Shown piece after piece: positions 46,061 to 57,694 of a stretch of 64,000 nucleotides of DNA. The position numbers were made by a program, and so were the translations under genes. The notes beneath the pieces are model-generated. The model saw only the letters and a list, made by a program, of their open reading frames with translations, searched no databases and was not told where the DNA came from. The DNA is taken from contig JAULSN010000003.1 of the NCBI GenBank assembly GCA_033439765.1, forward strand, positions 4,774,001 through 4,838,000, in the 5' to 3' direction. Source of the stretch: Lasiosphaeria ovina. Taxonomy: Eukaryota; Ascomycota; Sordariomycetes; Sordariales; Lasiosphaeriaceae. Position 1 is the first letter of the stretch. Each line of letters starts with the position of its first letter.

Positions 46061-47266
46061 TGGGTTTCAGGCGAGAGAAAGGAAAGGGGGTGGGTGGTGG
46101 AGCTGCTTGCTGTGGCGCGAGTCTAGGGATGGATAGGAAGCCAACTATTTTTGCTTAGCGGAGAAGGTAGACTGGAAGCCAAACCCCTTCTCTTACAATC
46201 AAGTCCTACATTGCCAATCATTTAATAGGGCCGTCGTGCCGGTCACAATCATTGATTTCGAGGTTGTGAACTGCTGTAATGACCTCGCCAAGGACCCTCT
46301 CGATTATCTTTACGGGCTCGACGACATAGGTGGCTCGATCAGGGGCGGTCGGAGCGGTACCAGTCTTGTTAGCTCCGTTCCGATACAATAGGGGCCCGGG
46401 CCTGAGCTGGGCGTGCAAATATAAAAGGGGCAGAATGGTGGGTTTGCTCTGATTTCTGTTGTAATGGGTAGGTAGGCAGCCTTATGTAGATGCGATGCCA
46501 TGGTTGCTTGTCTTGTATGGATAGTCTTGGTTTCCCCTGGCCGACTTGGTGAGAAGGCCAGGGTACTTGTCCTCGACACTACGCAGAAGTGCCATCCAAA
46601 TCGTCGAGGCCGGTGTTTTACGAGGTTGGCCGGTACCTCTGCCGAGCTCAGGGTTACTTGTTTCTATCTTTCAAAATGTCGGGGAAAACGGCCGGAATGC
46701 AGGCCAGAACCGCAAGGGCCCCGATCAATACCCAAGAAGCGACTAGTAAGTACAGCAACGGATTAGCTAGTCATGCCACCGAACAAAAGGGTTTGGACAC
46801 TGGTGTGAGCGATTCTGGACGAAGTGGCGAACAATTCTTGGTCACTCTTTCCTATCTGATTTTGTTGACGAGGGACCAGGGGCGCCCTTGGCAACCGGGG
46901 CAGTGTTTCCTTCTTTCCTTCCCGTAGAGTCTAATTCTAGCCAGCACTGCTGCGACGGGCCGGAATCTAGGAAGAAGGAACCCTCACTATCCCCCACTGT
47001 TTCGGAGGTCCGAGTAAGTGTCAACACGATTGTTTGGCGACTGAAGCAAAATGTTCAATACGCCTTTTCAACTGTATCTAGCATAAGAACGGCTACACGC
47101 GGGTGGGTGCACACTTGAGTGTAGAAGCCATTTAGGCCCATTCAAATCCAAAGACTATATCCTCGGCAGTCCGGAGAACATCAAAGGCTCGGCTTGGGCG
47201 GCAAAAAACTTGATTGTTAAGCTCGGGCTGCCTAAACCATGTTCGTATTAATCAAGATTAACTTAT
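46061..47266. other. Intergenic region, no supported gene
   Basis: ORFs such as 46589-46927 lack motifs. No RNA gene was recognised. Confidence 0.4.
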
Positions 47267-47353
47267 AACCACGAACTCCCACCCTCGAGTGACCAAACCA
47301 CAAACTCCAACCCTCGAGTGACCAAACCACAAACTCCCACCCTCGAGTGACCA
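47267..47353. repeat. Three tandem copies of a 29-base unit
   Basis: AACCACAAACTCCCACCCTC followed by GAGTGACCA, repeated three times with one or two differences, ending 39 bases before the ATG at 47393. It lies in the promoter or 5' leader of that gene. Confidence 0.93.
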
Positions 47354-47392
47354 AACCTCATTACCTCCAGCGCGTACGACAGTCTTTTATCC

Positions 47393-47992
47393 ATGGCGAC
47401 TCCTCAACTTGATCCGCTGCCACCGAGTTGTGCCTGTTTCAACATTCAATTTGGAGACGATGGGCCCAGTTCTCTGATCTCTAGCGGCGAGGCTGAAGAA
47501 GAAGACTTGCCAAAATACGAAGAAGGCCCACAAGAGTTCCTAAGGGTTCAGCCGTGCCCCCCCGAATCCTGCGAGGAAAAACTGCGTGTCCTCGACACAA
47601 TGCTGGCCAAGATGCAGGCGGAAACCGAGACCTATGCCCGCTTCAGCATGGAGGGATTTGGTCACGTGAAGGACGACTACATCACCTGGCGAGACGCGTT
47701 GGTGGAAGTTCGAGCTCGCCGGTCGCGTAACCCAGACCGGCGAAGGAAGTGGGAGCTGTTCAAGAGGCCCGACAACCCCTGGTTTATGTCCCGGGCCGAG
47801 CGTCGCCACCGAAAAGCTGTCGATAGATTCATCGACGAAAGAGACCGCTTCATATTGAAGCATTACACCGAGCTGAGACGGCACGCACTGTACGGGACTG
47901 ACAGTAACAAGAACGCTGAAGAGTTGGGCAAAAGCTTCGCGGCCCCGAGCCCACGTCTGAGCCTCCCCAAAAAGTACATCAATGGATTTTAG
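47393..47992 (+). CDS. Hypothetical protein, 199 residues
   Basis: A single exon with ATG context TCCATGGCG. The N-terminus is Pro/Ser-rich and acidic (GEAEEEDLPKYEEGPQEFL). The middle is a helical segment (EEKLRVLDTMLAKMQAETET), followed by a strongly basic RARRSRNPDRRRKW block and a second helical part (ERRHRKAVDRFIDERDRFIL). No signal peptide or membrane segment. Codon use and amino-acid balance are those of a real gene, but I do not recognise the family. A nucleic-acid-binding or scaffold role would be a guess from the charge pattern. Confidence 0.7.
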   Translation: MATPQLDPLPPSCACFNIQFGDDGPSSLISSGEAEEEDLPKYEEGPQEFLRVQPCPPESCEEKLRVLDTMLAKMQAETETYARFSMEGFGHVKDDYITWRDALVEVRARRSRNPDRRRKWELFKRPDNPWFMSRAERRHRKAVDRFIDERDRFILKHYTELRRHALYGTDSNKNAEELGKSFAAPSPRLSLPKKYINGF

Positions 47993-48535
47993 AGCCCCGG
48001 GAAACTGACTTGCTGTTCTCTCCACGTTTCGGCTTCTTGCCGTTTCCCGGAACATCAAGACGAAGTCAAGGGGCGCGGTTGAGAACAAGAAGAAGTCTGA
48101 GAATTGAGAGATGGAGAGAAAAGGAAAGGAGGATTATGACATTGGGTTGAGAATTCAGAAAATAAGGGGATTGCAAAGCAGCAGGAGGATCAGCATCTCT
48201 CCATCACATGCCAAGCTGATTACGCTCAAAGTCCCTGCACATTTTGAGGAAAAGGAAAACCCACCACAACTTTCCCCCAGCTTTACGGTTTTCCTTCCAC
48301 AACAATGACGGCACCAAATTCTTGATCAAATTGCAGTAAAAGACGTGATGAGAAATTTAATCCATTACTTCGAGTAGAAGGCTAATAACTATCACTACAA
48401 CGCAGTAACATATTATTATATGCAATATGTCCCTAGATTCGCAAAGTTAATTAAGAAAAGGGGTGACCGTCTAATTATATCCCGCGTCAACCCCTCCTCC
48501 ATCCACCGGAAACCTGCCGCCTCCTCATGCTTCAA
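47993..48535. other. Convergent 3' intergenic region, no gene seen
   Basis: Lies between the stop codons of two convergent genes; AT-rich at 48.33-48.48 kb. Probably 3' untranslated sequence. Confidence 0.45.
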
Positions 48536-50002
48536 TTAGAGCGAATACTTCCAATGCTCGGTGGGCGCGGCTTGCGAGACGATCCAGTTGGGCACGATGG
48601 CTTCGGGCAGCGCCGTGACGGCGCTCTCGGGCCTGAACCCGTCGACCCTGGTCGTCGTGCACTGCGTCTTCTTGCTGTCCCTACTGCCTTTCGAGGGCGC
48701 CGCCAACAGACGCTCCTTGACCCAGGCCATCCACCGACCCTGGCTGGCCTGGATGACAGGGAAGTGGTTCATCTTGCCATACACGACAAAGTCGAGCTGC
48801 TCGGCGCTGTGCGTCTTGGCAAGGAACGCGCACGTCTCGTTGACGACGGGCGCGAGCAGCGCTGGCGGCACCGCCGAATCAAGCTCGCCCTCGATGACGA
48901 GCAGCGGCCCGGCAAACGCCTTCCCGCCAAGACGCGTGCGGCTGACGAACTCGCGCACCGTGGCATCGTCGTACCAGCCGGCACGCGTCAGGTTGGCGGG
49001 CGCGACGTCGGCCAGCGCGAGGCTCTGCGTCGTCAGACACCCCTGCACGGGCGCGAGCACGTTGTGCCAGCGGTCGTAGCCGACGGCGGACAGCCCGCGG
49101 TAGTTGTACGCCGGGTACGCGGCGGTGACGCCGGCGACGATGTTGATGCTGACGATGGCCTCGGAGCTGTTGGCCTGCGCCGGGTCCTTGAGGATCTGCG
49201 TGACCCACTCGGCGGCGCGCAGCGCGGGCGCGAACGCGACCGTCCCGCGGTAGCCCGCCACGGGCTGTCTGGCCTGGCGTTCGGCGAACGCCCAGGCCAC
49301 GCCGCCGCCCTGCGAGTGGCCGGCGACGACGAAGGGGTTGGATTTCGGCAGGTTGGCCGGGAAGGCGGCGCGCGCGGCGATGACGGCGTTGGCGAGGTCG
49401 TTGGCCTGCGCGGGCGCGCCGGAGTATGGGTGGAGGACGGGTGTGCCGTCGGGCAGGGCGTTCACGCCGAGGCCGGCGTAGTCGGGCGCCACGACGGCGA
49501 TGCCCTGCTCGGCGATGGCGTACGGGACCATGAAGTGGTATTGCAGCGCCTTGTAGTTGGACGGGCCGCACGCGCCAAAGCTGCCGGACGTGCCGTGGGC
49601 CCAGGCGACCATGGGAAACTGGAAGCCCTTGCTGTTGGGGTACTTGGCGGCTGTGTATGGCCACAAGATGTAGGCGGAGGCGGGCTGGACTGTTCCGTTG
49701 AGGTCCGTCGTCGTGTACAGAATGCGAGACATGCTCAGGCTGTATGGGACTGTGTAGTTGGTCGGGTCCGTGACGTATTCAACCTTGAGAAGAGATCCTG
49801 GAGCCAGCTTCCGGGAGAAGTTGGAGGGCACGTTGTAGAACGAGGGCTTCAGGCTGGCGTCTGCACGCTGCGACGCCTCGTACGAGCTCGCGAGGTTACC
49901 TAGGGCCTGGCATTGTGCGGTGCAGCTCGTGCTGTTGAAGACGACCGCAAATGCAGGCTGAACCGCTTGCCAGAGAAGGGAAAGTAAGAGTAGTTTGTTC
50001 AT
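48536..50002 (-). CDS. Secreted alpha/beta-hydrolase (lipase/esterase-like)
   Basis: A single-exon ORF of 488 residues from ATG 50002. Residues 1-19 form a signal peptide (MNKLLLLSLLWQAVQPAFA). Early Cys pair and several N-glycosylation sequons (NST, NFS, NYT, NGT). The alpha/beta-hydrolase signatures are HGTSG (oxyanion region, about 136-140), nucleophile elbow GHSQGG with Ser230, acidic residue in GELD (Asp375) and His413 in KMNHFP. This arrangement is typical of fungal secreted hydrolases annotated as lipase or prolyl-aminopeptidase-like; the substrate cannot be read from the sequence. Catalytic residues appear complete, so the enzyme should be active outside the cell or in the secretory pathway. 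Confidence 0.88.
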   Translation of the reverse strand: MNKLLLLSLLWQAVQPAFAVVFNSTSCTAQCQALGNLASSYEASQRADASLKPSFYNVPSNFSRKLAPGSLLKVEYVTDPTNYTVPYSLSMSRILYTTTDLNGTVQPASAYILWPYTAAKYPNSKGFQFPMVAWAHGTSGSFGACGPSNYKALQYHFMVPYAIAEQGIAVVAPDYAGLGVNALPDGTPVLHPYSGAPAQANDLANAVIAARAAFPANLPKSNPFVVAGHSQGGGVAWAFAERQARQPVAGYRGTVAFAPALRAAEWVTQILKDPAQANSSEAIVSINIVAGVTAAYPAYNYRGLSAVGYDRWHNVLAPVQGCLTTQSLALADVAPANLTRAGWYDDATVREFVSRTRLGGKAFAGPLLVIEGELDSAVPPALLAPVVNETCAFLAKTHSAEQLDFVVYGKMNHFPVIQASQGRWMAWVKERLLAAPSKGSRDSKKTQCTTTRVDGFRPESAVTALPEAIVPNWIVSQAAPTEHWKYSL

Positions 50003-50859
50003 GTTTCTGTCGTGTTCCTGTGTACCGGGGAACAGAGTTGGAGCCAAATGGAAGCAGACAAGAAAGGGTCGAGTTTAAGTACTTGGTTGTCGAGGCCAGT
50101 TGGGTTCCAAATTGTCCCGCCAATGCAACTGAAAGGGCCACAAATCAAATTTGAAAACGGACACTGTTCTTTATGGCGTATAGCATGCGTATAGTCGCTT
50201 GCTCCCGGACACCGCTTGCCAGGGGCAGTGTTGACATTTCGGTGTTCTATTAGCCCCGTGTTCGGGTTCAGGCAACCCGCGAATCACGCTGCTCCATTTT
50301 TTGTGTTTGACAAATAACTTCTCGGTCATCATTGGTCCGAATTGCTGTCTTCTCAGGTTGCTTCCGAACCGGAGCCAGGGACAGGCACGATACGCACTCA
50401 ACACTACGTCGAGCGTATTCGCTGACTGTTGCGTCTTGGCGACTGCTGACGCAACGGCAAGACAGTCACCCGCCACCCTAAAGCAACGTAACTGTTGAGG
50501 CTGAGGCCACTGCTAAGCTAAGTCAGTGATCCTCCTGGGGCTGTGCGGCAAAATTTGATAGCGTGGAGGCTGCGCTTGGAATACAACAATGGCTTAGGTG
50601 AGTATACTCGTTCATGTTACTAAAATAAGTTTGAACCTTGGACGGTAATTAGCTTGGATGCTGTAATTCGAGAAATCAGAGCATCTGTGAAAGGCCGCTA
50701 ATGAAATGAACAAGAAAATAATGCTTTTGTTGTTTCTTGCTTGGTCATGAACAATCCATGCCAAAGTAAGGTATCCAATCCCTTCCAAGTTGAACAACTA
50801 TAGCATACAAGTGGTAAACAATGGCCGTGGACTTTCGGCCTCTTCATTCCGACATGAAA
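50003..50859. other. Intergenic region, no gene seen
   Basis: Upstream of the hydrolase and downstream of the DUF1479 gene. Short ORFs only, no motifs. Confidence 0.45.
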
Positions 50860-52609
50860 TCAAAATCCAAGCACCGAGTTAGCGAGCCTGACTGCCTCCC
50901 TGCCGCCTCGAGTGTCGTCCTCCGCAGCAACAAGCTGTTCGAGCCCGACTGACTGCAGGCCAGCTGAGCCAGAACAGGTCGAAAGATATTCCGCCGTTGG
51001 CCTCCCGACATGCTCCGACTCGCCCTTGCCGCCAGGAAAGTCTGGAGCGGGCGTGCCGTTGAGAGAGGCGTCCCGCTGACGCGCCACGTATTGTGCGCTC
51101 GCCTCGGTTGTGGGGCAGACGGGAATGTAAAGGACGCTCGAGTCCGAGGTGCCGTTGTGCGTCTTGTCGACAGCGTGGATAGCTTCAGATGCAGAAACAT
51201 ATTAGAATCGCAAATGGAAACGTATGAATACTAAGTAGTGGGTGGGTAAACAAAGCAGGAGTACTCACTGTCGCAATGCCACACCACGTAGTCCCCGGGC
51301 CGTACGCCAGGAATGTTCACCATGGTCCTCTCTAGTTCCAGATGCGGATGCAAGCCTTCAGGAAACTCCTGGGCATGGCCGGGGGTTGCGCCCTGGAGAA
51401 CACTCTGCATGCTCTCGCCGGCCGTGAACTCCCAGTTGTCCGCATCGAGGAAGCGGTCTCTGCTGCCCAGCTCTCCGAGCGACTTCAGCGGACGGAAGAA
51501 GGGACGCAGCAGCGAGTAGACCGTGTTCTCGCGCACCAGCGGATTCACCTGCAGGGTGCCCTGCCCGGGGCCGGAGCGGCTCATGGCCAGCCACCCCTGG
51601 AACATGCGGAACATACTACAGGCGCCTAGGCCGTTGTACAGATCGGTCACAGCTGTCACGCGGCCCCGGGCATCGAAGGGGTCGTACGACTCCCACTCAC
51701 CGCGGAACACGTCGTCGTAGACCCCGCCGCGGCCGTATCCGTCAGTCTCCCACCGCTCGACGCTGCCGCCGTCTTGGTGGGGACCGAGCGCGAACTTGGC
51801 GTCGCCTGGCTGGCGGATGCGAAGGCGGTCCGCGTACGACAGCGGCGTGTGCAGCGAGATGGGCGCGTCCGGATCCGAGGTGTGCCACAGGGCTGCCATG
51901 AGCGCTCGCTGCGTCTCCAGGACTGCCGGGTGTGATCTAGCGCGTAGCTGCGGTGCCGACCAGTACAGCTCGATGACCTGGGGGTTGTCCGCGGGAAATC
52001 CTGATCGTCAACATCAGCAACTAACCACTTATCACATCTGCCTCCATTACAAACAAAGGAGGAGAAGCATGGTTGGGCAGGCCACTGACCTCTTGTCTGC
52101 GGGTTGCGCCTAACGTATCCTTCGATCTCGAACTTGTACGCGCGGGCCTCGTCCTCGGGAACCACGCCCCTGATGACAGCGGCGCCGCGCTTCCTGATCT
52201 CGTCCCCAACCGGGCCTCGCAGGTCACGGTGTAGGTTGGGGCTGAACTGCACTTCGGGGATGACGGCCGGCCCGCGGCGCGCGACAATGTCGTTCTCGCG
52301 CCGGAGGATCGGGAGGAGACGGCGCCAGCTAGCCACGACGGCTTCTTCGTGACCGCGTACCAGCTGCAGCTTGAGCTCGCGGAAGCGGTCGGGCAGGGGC
52401 TCGGCCTCCTTGCCCAGCAGCGATGCAAAGGTGTCGGAGATGTCGCCCTCCCGCTTGCTCTGGTGCTGTTGCTGTTGCGGAGAGAGGTCCGTGGAATAAT
52501 TCATGGCGGCCATGGAGCCGAGGAGTCGCCGCGCTTGGTGCGGCCGTGGGGTTTGCAGCGTCGTAGCTGCAACCGCCGCTCGCTGCCGAACCTTTTGAGA
52601 GAAGGCCAT
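50860..52609 (-). CDS. DUF1479-family protein (Fe(II)/2-oxoglutarate oxygenase-like), three exons
   Basis: Exons are 52609-52090, 52000-51269 and 51182-50860; introns of 89 bases (GTCAGT to GATCAG) and 86 bases (GTGAGT to TGAAG) restore one frame of 524 residues. The first 40 residues (MAFSQKVRQRAAVAATTLQT..RRLLGS) look like a mitochondrial presequence. The body carries the DUF1479 hallmarks: GYVRRNPQTRGFPADNPQV, the HxD-type GPHQDGGSVERW, a Tyr/Phe-rich core, and VVWHCDTIHAVDKTHNGTSD after the second splice, which rebuilds the distal metal-binding His. The end has FPGGKGESEHVGRPT. Related bacterial proteins (YbiU) have a cupin-like oxygenase fold; the substrate is unknown. Confidence 0.9.
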
Positions 52610-53568
52610 TGCGCCTTGCTTTGTCGAGGCTGCTTGGGTTTACGGGGGAGTGGGTTGGCGGGTTCTTGGACTGGACTTGCACTTGGATATTTACCTGGCA
52701 GGCAAATGGGTAGAGATCAGCATGGTGAGTCAAACCCGCACATCACATCTTGGAGTCGCCCATCTCCCTCCTTTTATCGTTCGAAGTTGCCGGCCACCGA
52801 GGGCTGCCATAAGACGGGCGGATGATGGCCGGCAGTGATCGGTGGCGATGTTGGGGTCACTGTTTGGTGCTGTGGGGAGGCGGAAGTGCTGCTTTGGGAC
52901 TGGCGCAGGATGAGCCATGGATTTTCCCCGTTGTTGTCTCTCCTAACCCCAACCCTAGGCGCACCTCTTGGCAGGTACCACGCTGGCAATTAATGGAACA
53001 AGATCATGTTATATTTACAGTCCAGTATCCCAAATTTTTGTGAGCGGGAGAGCGTCCAAATACCTAGGGCCTTTATCATGCGTCCTAAGCACGAAGTACC
53101 GCGGTAATAAATAGCAATGGGCATAGAGAGAAATGTATCCGGGAGGTGGCGGCGGTGGGCATGGCAAGTAAACCGACCAGGAAAAGTCTCCACCAGGCAT
53201 AGCTACGAGAGAAGCAGACAACTCTTTCCCTCAAGGAGAGAGATAATTGGCCCTCAAAAATCCCATACTTGGGGCTCTAGGAGCACTACCTCCGTCCGAG
53301 AGAAAACTGGAAGGCTTTTCATACCTAAAGTCGGAAAGTCCCCGCCAACACCCACACATCCAGACATGAGCGGGCGGGGTATCCTAAAACGGCAAGGCCG
53401 CCCTAAGCAGGATCCGCTGACATGATGGGTACCTGTGACGAAAACCCACACCCGACGTCTTGACAGATGACAGAAAGCTCTTCCCCCTTGGAACGTTCCA
53501 AGTTGTTTCACTGTGAAGTTGCACGCCCGGTAATTGCTTGGGTGCTTTACTAGTCTTCAATGTATTCA
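52610..53568. other. Divergent promoter region between DUF1479 gene and Zn2Cys6 gene
   Basis: No gene is supported. CTCCTAACCCCAACCC near 52.94 kb is not telomeric. The region probably holds both promoters. Confidence 0.45.
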
Positions 53569-56083
53569 ATGAGTACACCAGTTGTCAAGTTCGTTGGCCA
53601 CGACGCCTCGGGCTTGCCCGTCAAGCGCAAGCAAGTCCACCACGCCTGCAGCACGTGCAAAAAGAGGAAGGTGCAGTGCAGTTAGTTCTTTACACTTACA
53701 GTCACACATCGCATCGCATTTGCGCACTGGGATTGCTGTTGCTAGGTTCAAGTCTGGACTGACAATCATCCCGCTCATTGCTGCGGCTTCCCGTCTGCAG
53801 AAGCGCTGCCATCATGTACCTGACAGCCAGCCCCTTCCCGCCCGGGAGCTCAAGCCCAAACGCGACCACGGCCGAAATCAAATCTCGCCTCCAGCTCCTG
53901 CTCCCCACGGTGACGGTCAACCTCGCACACCCACACGCACACGCTCATGCACGCGCGCACGCCAGCGTCAGTCCGACACGCCGAACCTTGAACTCGTCCT
54001 CGACCTCGACCTCGACCTCGACCTTGACCTCGACCCAAACCCAGACCATAATGACCCTACCTCCGACACTTCGGACGCACCCCAGTTCGTTGGCGATTTA
54101 AACCCCGAAAGCATCTTGGTCGAGGCAAACATGAGTGTTCTGTCGAAGCCCGGCGCGTATAAAAGAGGGGACCGGAGGCCTGGCGTTTGGTATCCGGGCT
54201 CGCAAACCGGGCCCAAGTATGGACCCCCCAGCGACAGACCCCAAATGGCCCCCCTTGAATTCCCAAAGGACCACGTTTTCGGCTACCTTTCTCTTCCATG
54301 CATCACGGGTCACCTTCAATGCTCCGCTCAGGACGTTTCCAACTTTCGTCTCAACTCACGAGCGGCTTTGCTCGGCAGACTCTCCGATATCGTGAGGCCC
54401 CTTCCCGATGACTGGAATCTGCTCAGAGAGACATATTTTACGAAAATTCAACCGATATTCCCCATCTTTGATAAATGGAAACTCCAGCAAATCGGCCCAT
54501 CGGAAGGCAGGTTGGTCATCGAGTTGGTCAGAGCTTCCGTTTGCCTCGCTGCTGCGTGCGCTACAGAGCTGCAAGGGGTTCTGCACTTAAACGCGTGGGC
54601 GGGGAACGGCCTTGAACAATACTTGGAGGAAGTGCCATTTTCAACATACACCGCAATACTCACCAACTTCATTACCCTCGGCGTCGAGCATCTCGCAACG
54701 GACATAAACAATACGTACATCAACGAGAGAATGCAAATTATGGCTGTTACATGCCTATTCTGGCAGCCAGGAAGCCCGGACCGCCTTGAGCAACTGGAGC
54801 TGTTCTCGAAGCTCGTAGTCCTGGCTCAGTCTCACGGTATGCATCAGCTTGTCAACGGGGACTCGTGGAAGGATAGTACTACGAAATCGGATCAGGCACC
54901 AGACACTGCTCCTGGTTCAAGTCCAAAGGGCCTTCTATTTGCTTGCATCTATGCCCTAGACCGGCTCACCGCGGCCTTTCTAGGCCGGCCAGTCATGTTT
55001 CACAATTGCGATATGGTCGGGAGGCCGCACGCCGACAAGAACGATCCGCCCACCTTCAAGGTCTTCATAGCCCTCATCAAGTTGCTTGATCTAGTCATTG
55101 ACCTGTATCGGCCTGCTCCAACCGTCAAATCCGTTGATATCGAGGTTATGGGATTTGAAAGGCTAGTCCTTGACCACGGAGCGCAAGACGAGCCTGACGA
55201 CATACTTGCCACCCTTGAGCTTCTCTACCACGCCATCTGCGTCCTTAGCGTTCGCATGTGCTCAGCTTGCTTCACAGCGCCCCCCGACCCGAGTTCTGAT
55301 TCCTCCAAGGAGGCTGTGAGCTATGACCACCTTCCTCCCGACCCCCTTAATGCTCGGAGGTCGCACTCGGCTGATCGGATTTTTGACGCCTTTGCCGAGC
55401 GCCGGAAGCTCTGCCCGATGCCTTGGGTTCCCTATGCGCTGTCTCTGAGTCTGAGTGTCGAGTACCGCAAGTGGAGATTCAGTCGCACTCCAATGTTTCG
55501 GGTTAGAGGCCGGGCTAAGTTTAAGAAGATACTCCCCTATCTCCACGAACTGAGCGAGACTTGGGCCGGCGCCCGTATCGTCAGCGGGCTCGGAGATGCA
55601 GTTATCAAAAACGTCTGCAGGGCCGAACAAATGATGAAGCAGGCGGCAGCGCATGTGTCTGATATCCCAGTTGGCCAAGAATCGGAAGCGGAAAAGTCTC
55701 AGGATCCCCCCCAGGTATTGCCGGATCCGTTGTCATCCACAACTGTGAGTGGTGCTGTCAATGTCGATGAACCTTTCGTAAGCACTGACACGTGTTTCCA
55801 GGGGCCTGCACCTGATCTTGATAACGCAGCGCCAGCGGTCGCCAACGACGAGGACAGCCTGGAACCAACCGGTTCTCAACCGCTGCCTTCGGCCCAAACC
55901 TCTGAGATCTCGACTCAAGACAGCGATCTCACCACTATAAACGGAGATCCATCACTAAATTTCATGGACGAGGATTTGTTCAATTCCTGGGACGCTGACC
56001 TGAGGCACTATTTCGACCTTTCTCTGCTTAATAACCTCGACCCCGGCCAGTACGTTCAAGTGCAAAGGCCTTGGGGGGTTTGA
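53569..56083 (+). CDS. Zn2Cys6-type transcription factor, N-terminal splice uncertain
   Basis: The ATG at 53569 starts MSTPVVKFVGHDASGLPVKR, then HHACSTCKKRKVQC, the first half of a Zn2Cys6 cluster. An intron with donor GTTAGT at 53681 follows, ending most plausibly at CTGCAG (53800). The downstream frame reads KRCHHVPDSQPLP and stays open to the stop at 56083. Simple joining at GTTAGT/CTGCAG is out of frame; donor GTGCAG at 53671 keeps frame but drops VQC. The second half of the zinc cluster is therefore not resolved. A Pro/Arg-rich region and an (Asp-Leu)n repeat come next, then a fungal-specific TF middle domain (RETYFTKIQPIFPIFD, RLVIELVRASVCLAAACA, LLFACIYALDRLTAAFLGRP). The C-terminal acidic tail (FMDEDLFNSWDADL) looks like an activation region. 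Target genes unknown. Confidence 0.78.
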
Positions 56084-56395
56084 TAATCTTTCGGGGGATC
56101 GGGATAACCAGATACCGGATCGCATCCGCAAGAAGTTGCTAGGGGGATTAGGCACACAGCAGCGATTGCCATTTATTTCGAGCGTTTGCTGTATCATAGG
56201 CATATTCGATAATGTTTTAGGCCTATACAGTATAATCACGAGCGCAGTTCTTTGCGATGGCTTTACAGCCTAATCACTGATTCTAGTCGAAACCACCTCT
56301 GACAAGCCCTTGCTGAGCGCCCGAAGTAGGCACTGGAGCAGACTTTAGCGCAGACCACAGAGAAGACGGTAGAGCAGGCGGTTGCCGGACAGAGC
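56084..56395. other. 3' flank of the Zn2Cys6 gene up to the Dicer stump
   Basis: The distance between the regulator's stop and the point where the Dicer homology ends. No helicase continuation is visible in any frame. Confidence 0.5.
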
Positions 56396-56776
56396 TTACA
56401 CCCGAGTCTTGCCGCTGCCCGTGTCCATCTGTATGGCAAAGGTGGGTGGGTCAGTTGGTGGTCAAGTCGGCGGTGGTGATAATTGGCTGTGGCCATACCG
56501 CAACTATGATGTTCTCTCGGAGGCTCTTCTCGAGCATCTCAAGCTGGTATGCCCTGGCGGCCATGGTGACATAGCCGGGGGTTGTATCGGGGGAAGTGCT
56601 TGTGCCGGAGCCGCCTCCAAGGGTAGCGAAGACGTCGTCTTCGTCTTCATCCTGGTCGGCGGCAGGACGGAGAGGGGGAATAGGTCTTCATTAAGACATG
56701 ACACGAAGGTCTTGCTGTCCGAATCGGAAGAGACGCAGCTGTCATCGTCGTCGTCTTGGTCGGAATAGTGGTCCAT
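56396..56776 (-). pseudogene. Truncated Dicer-like gene, N-terminal fragment only
   Basis: ATG 56776 begins MDHYSDQDDDDDSCVSSDSD, then the frame changes to DQDEDEDDVFATLGGGSG and TMAARAYQLEMLEKSLRENI, ending IVA before a 70-base intron (GTATGG at 56498 to ATACAG at 56429). It continues MDTGSGKTRV and stops at TAA (56396). The phrase YQLEMLE.SL..NIIVAMDTGSGKT is the Dicer helicase Q-motif/Walker A region. Everything beyond Walker A (rest of helicase, PAZ, RNase III domains) is absent, because the next gene's end lies 310 bases away. An N-terminal frame change also needs an unplaced intron or a frameshift. A relic of a Dicer gene duplication or rearrangement; no function expected. Confidence 0.8.
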
Positions 56777-57694
56777 CTTGTCGCTAGTAGTTACCAGTCC
56801 ACGGTCGGCGGTCCACTCAACAGTCAGCCGGCCAGCAGTCCGAGGATGGCGCGGCCGCTGCGCGATGCAATTCCTGGTCCAGAGGGCAACCAGGAAGATG
56901 GGCTAGAAGATTCTGCGGCAGATACCTACGGCCTATCTCTCCACAACCCCAAACTTTGAACTAACCGGAGGCGTCAAGGTTCGGCACAGCCGTGGCTTTG
57001 CTACACCGAAGACTCGTGCCATGCCGCGGTGTCAAACTGAGTCGGCCGGCCCGACCAGACATAGAACACTACCCGCTAGTAATTAACACCGTGTGAGGAT
57101 TAGTAGGCTAGGTGAGGCACAGGTAATATTGTGGCATGTCGAGAGGAAGTGAAGCTATGGACAGGAGAGCAATGTCTATTGTCTCAACAGAAGTCGAAGA
57201 CTGCAGAGGGCAGGAAAGGCCCTCCTATATATATAGATATATATGTGAAGGTAAGAGCTGGACTGTGGATCCGGAAGATCCTGCTAGAAGGCCGAGAGCC
57301 GAGAGCCGAGGTAAGGATTATATATATAATTATGGGCTTCCTAACCACAGAAGAGGGAGAGATGGGTGTAAGGAGCCGGGGGTCGGAGTGTAAAAGATCT
57401 TTTCGGGCGGAGGCGGTCCTGGGTGTAGATAAATTCTGGTATATCGGAGCGTTTTGAGATTGTGATGGTAGTGGAAAGAGCAGCGGCGGCACGATTTCAG
57501 TGGCTAGGCTTGGAGTCTTTTCACTGAATGGCTGTTAGGCGGCTCGCTACTGACGAGGGGATAAGTGGCCCTGTGGGAAAAGATGTGTGTTTATTACAGC
57601 CCAAATGTATTGTAACACATAAAATGGATCCAGGGATATAATACATTGAGGAAAGTGTCTAGTTATCGACAGAGAAGAGAGAGAACCGGTGGAG
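56777..57694. other. Intergenic region with TA-rich and short GA repeats
   Basis: TATATATAGATATATATG near 57225-57246 and two GCCGAGA copies at about 57291-57307. ORFs are short and without motifs. Confidence 0.4.

Noticed and set aside
48527..49903. 458-codon plus ORF
   Set aside because: Shadow of the alpha/beta-hydrolase gene; composition dominated by Gly, Arg, Val and Asp from GC-rich antisense.
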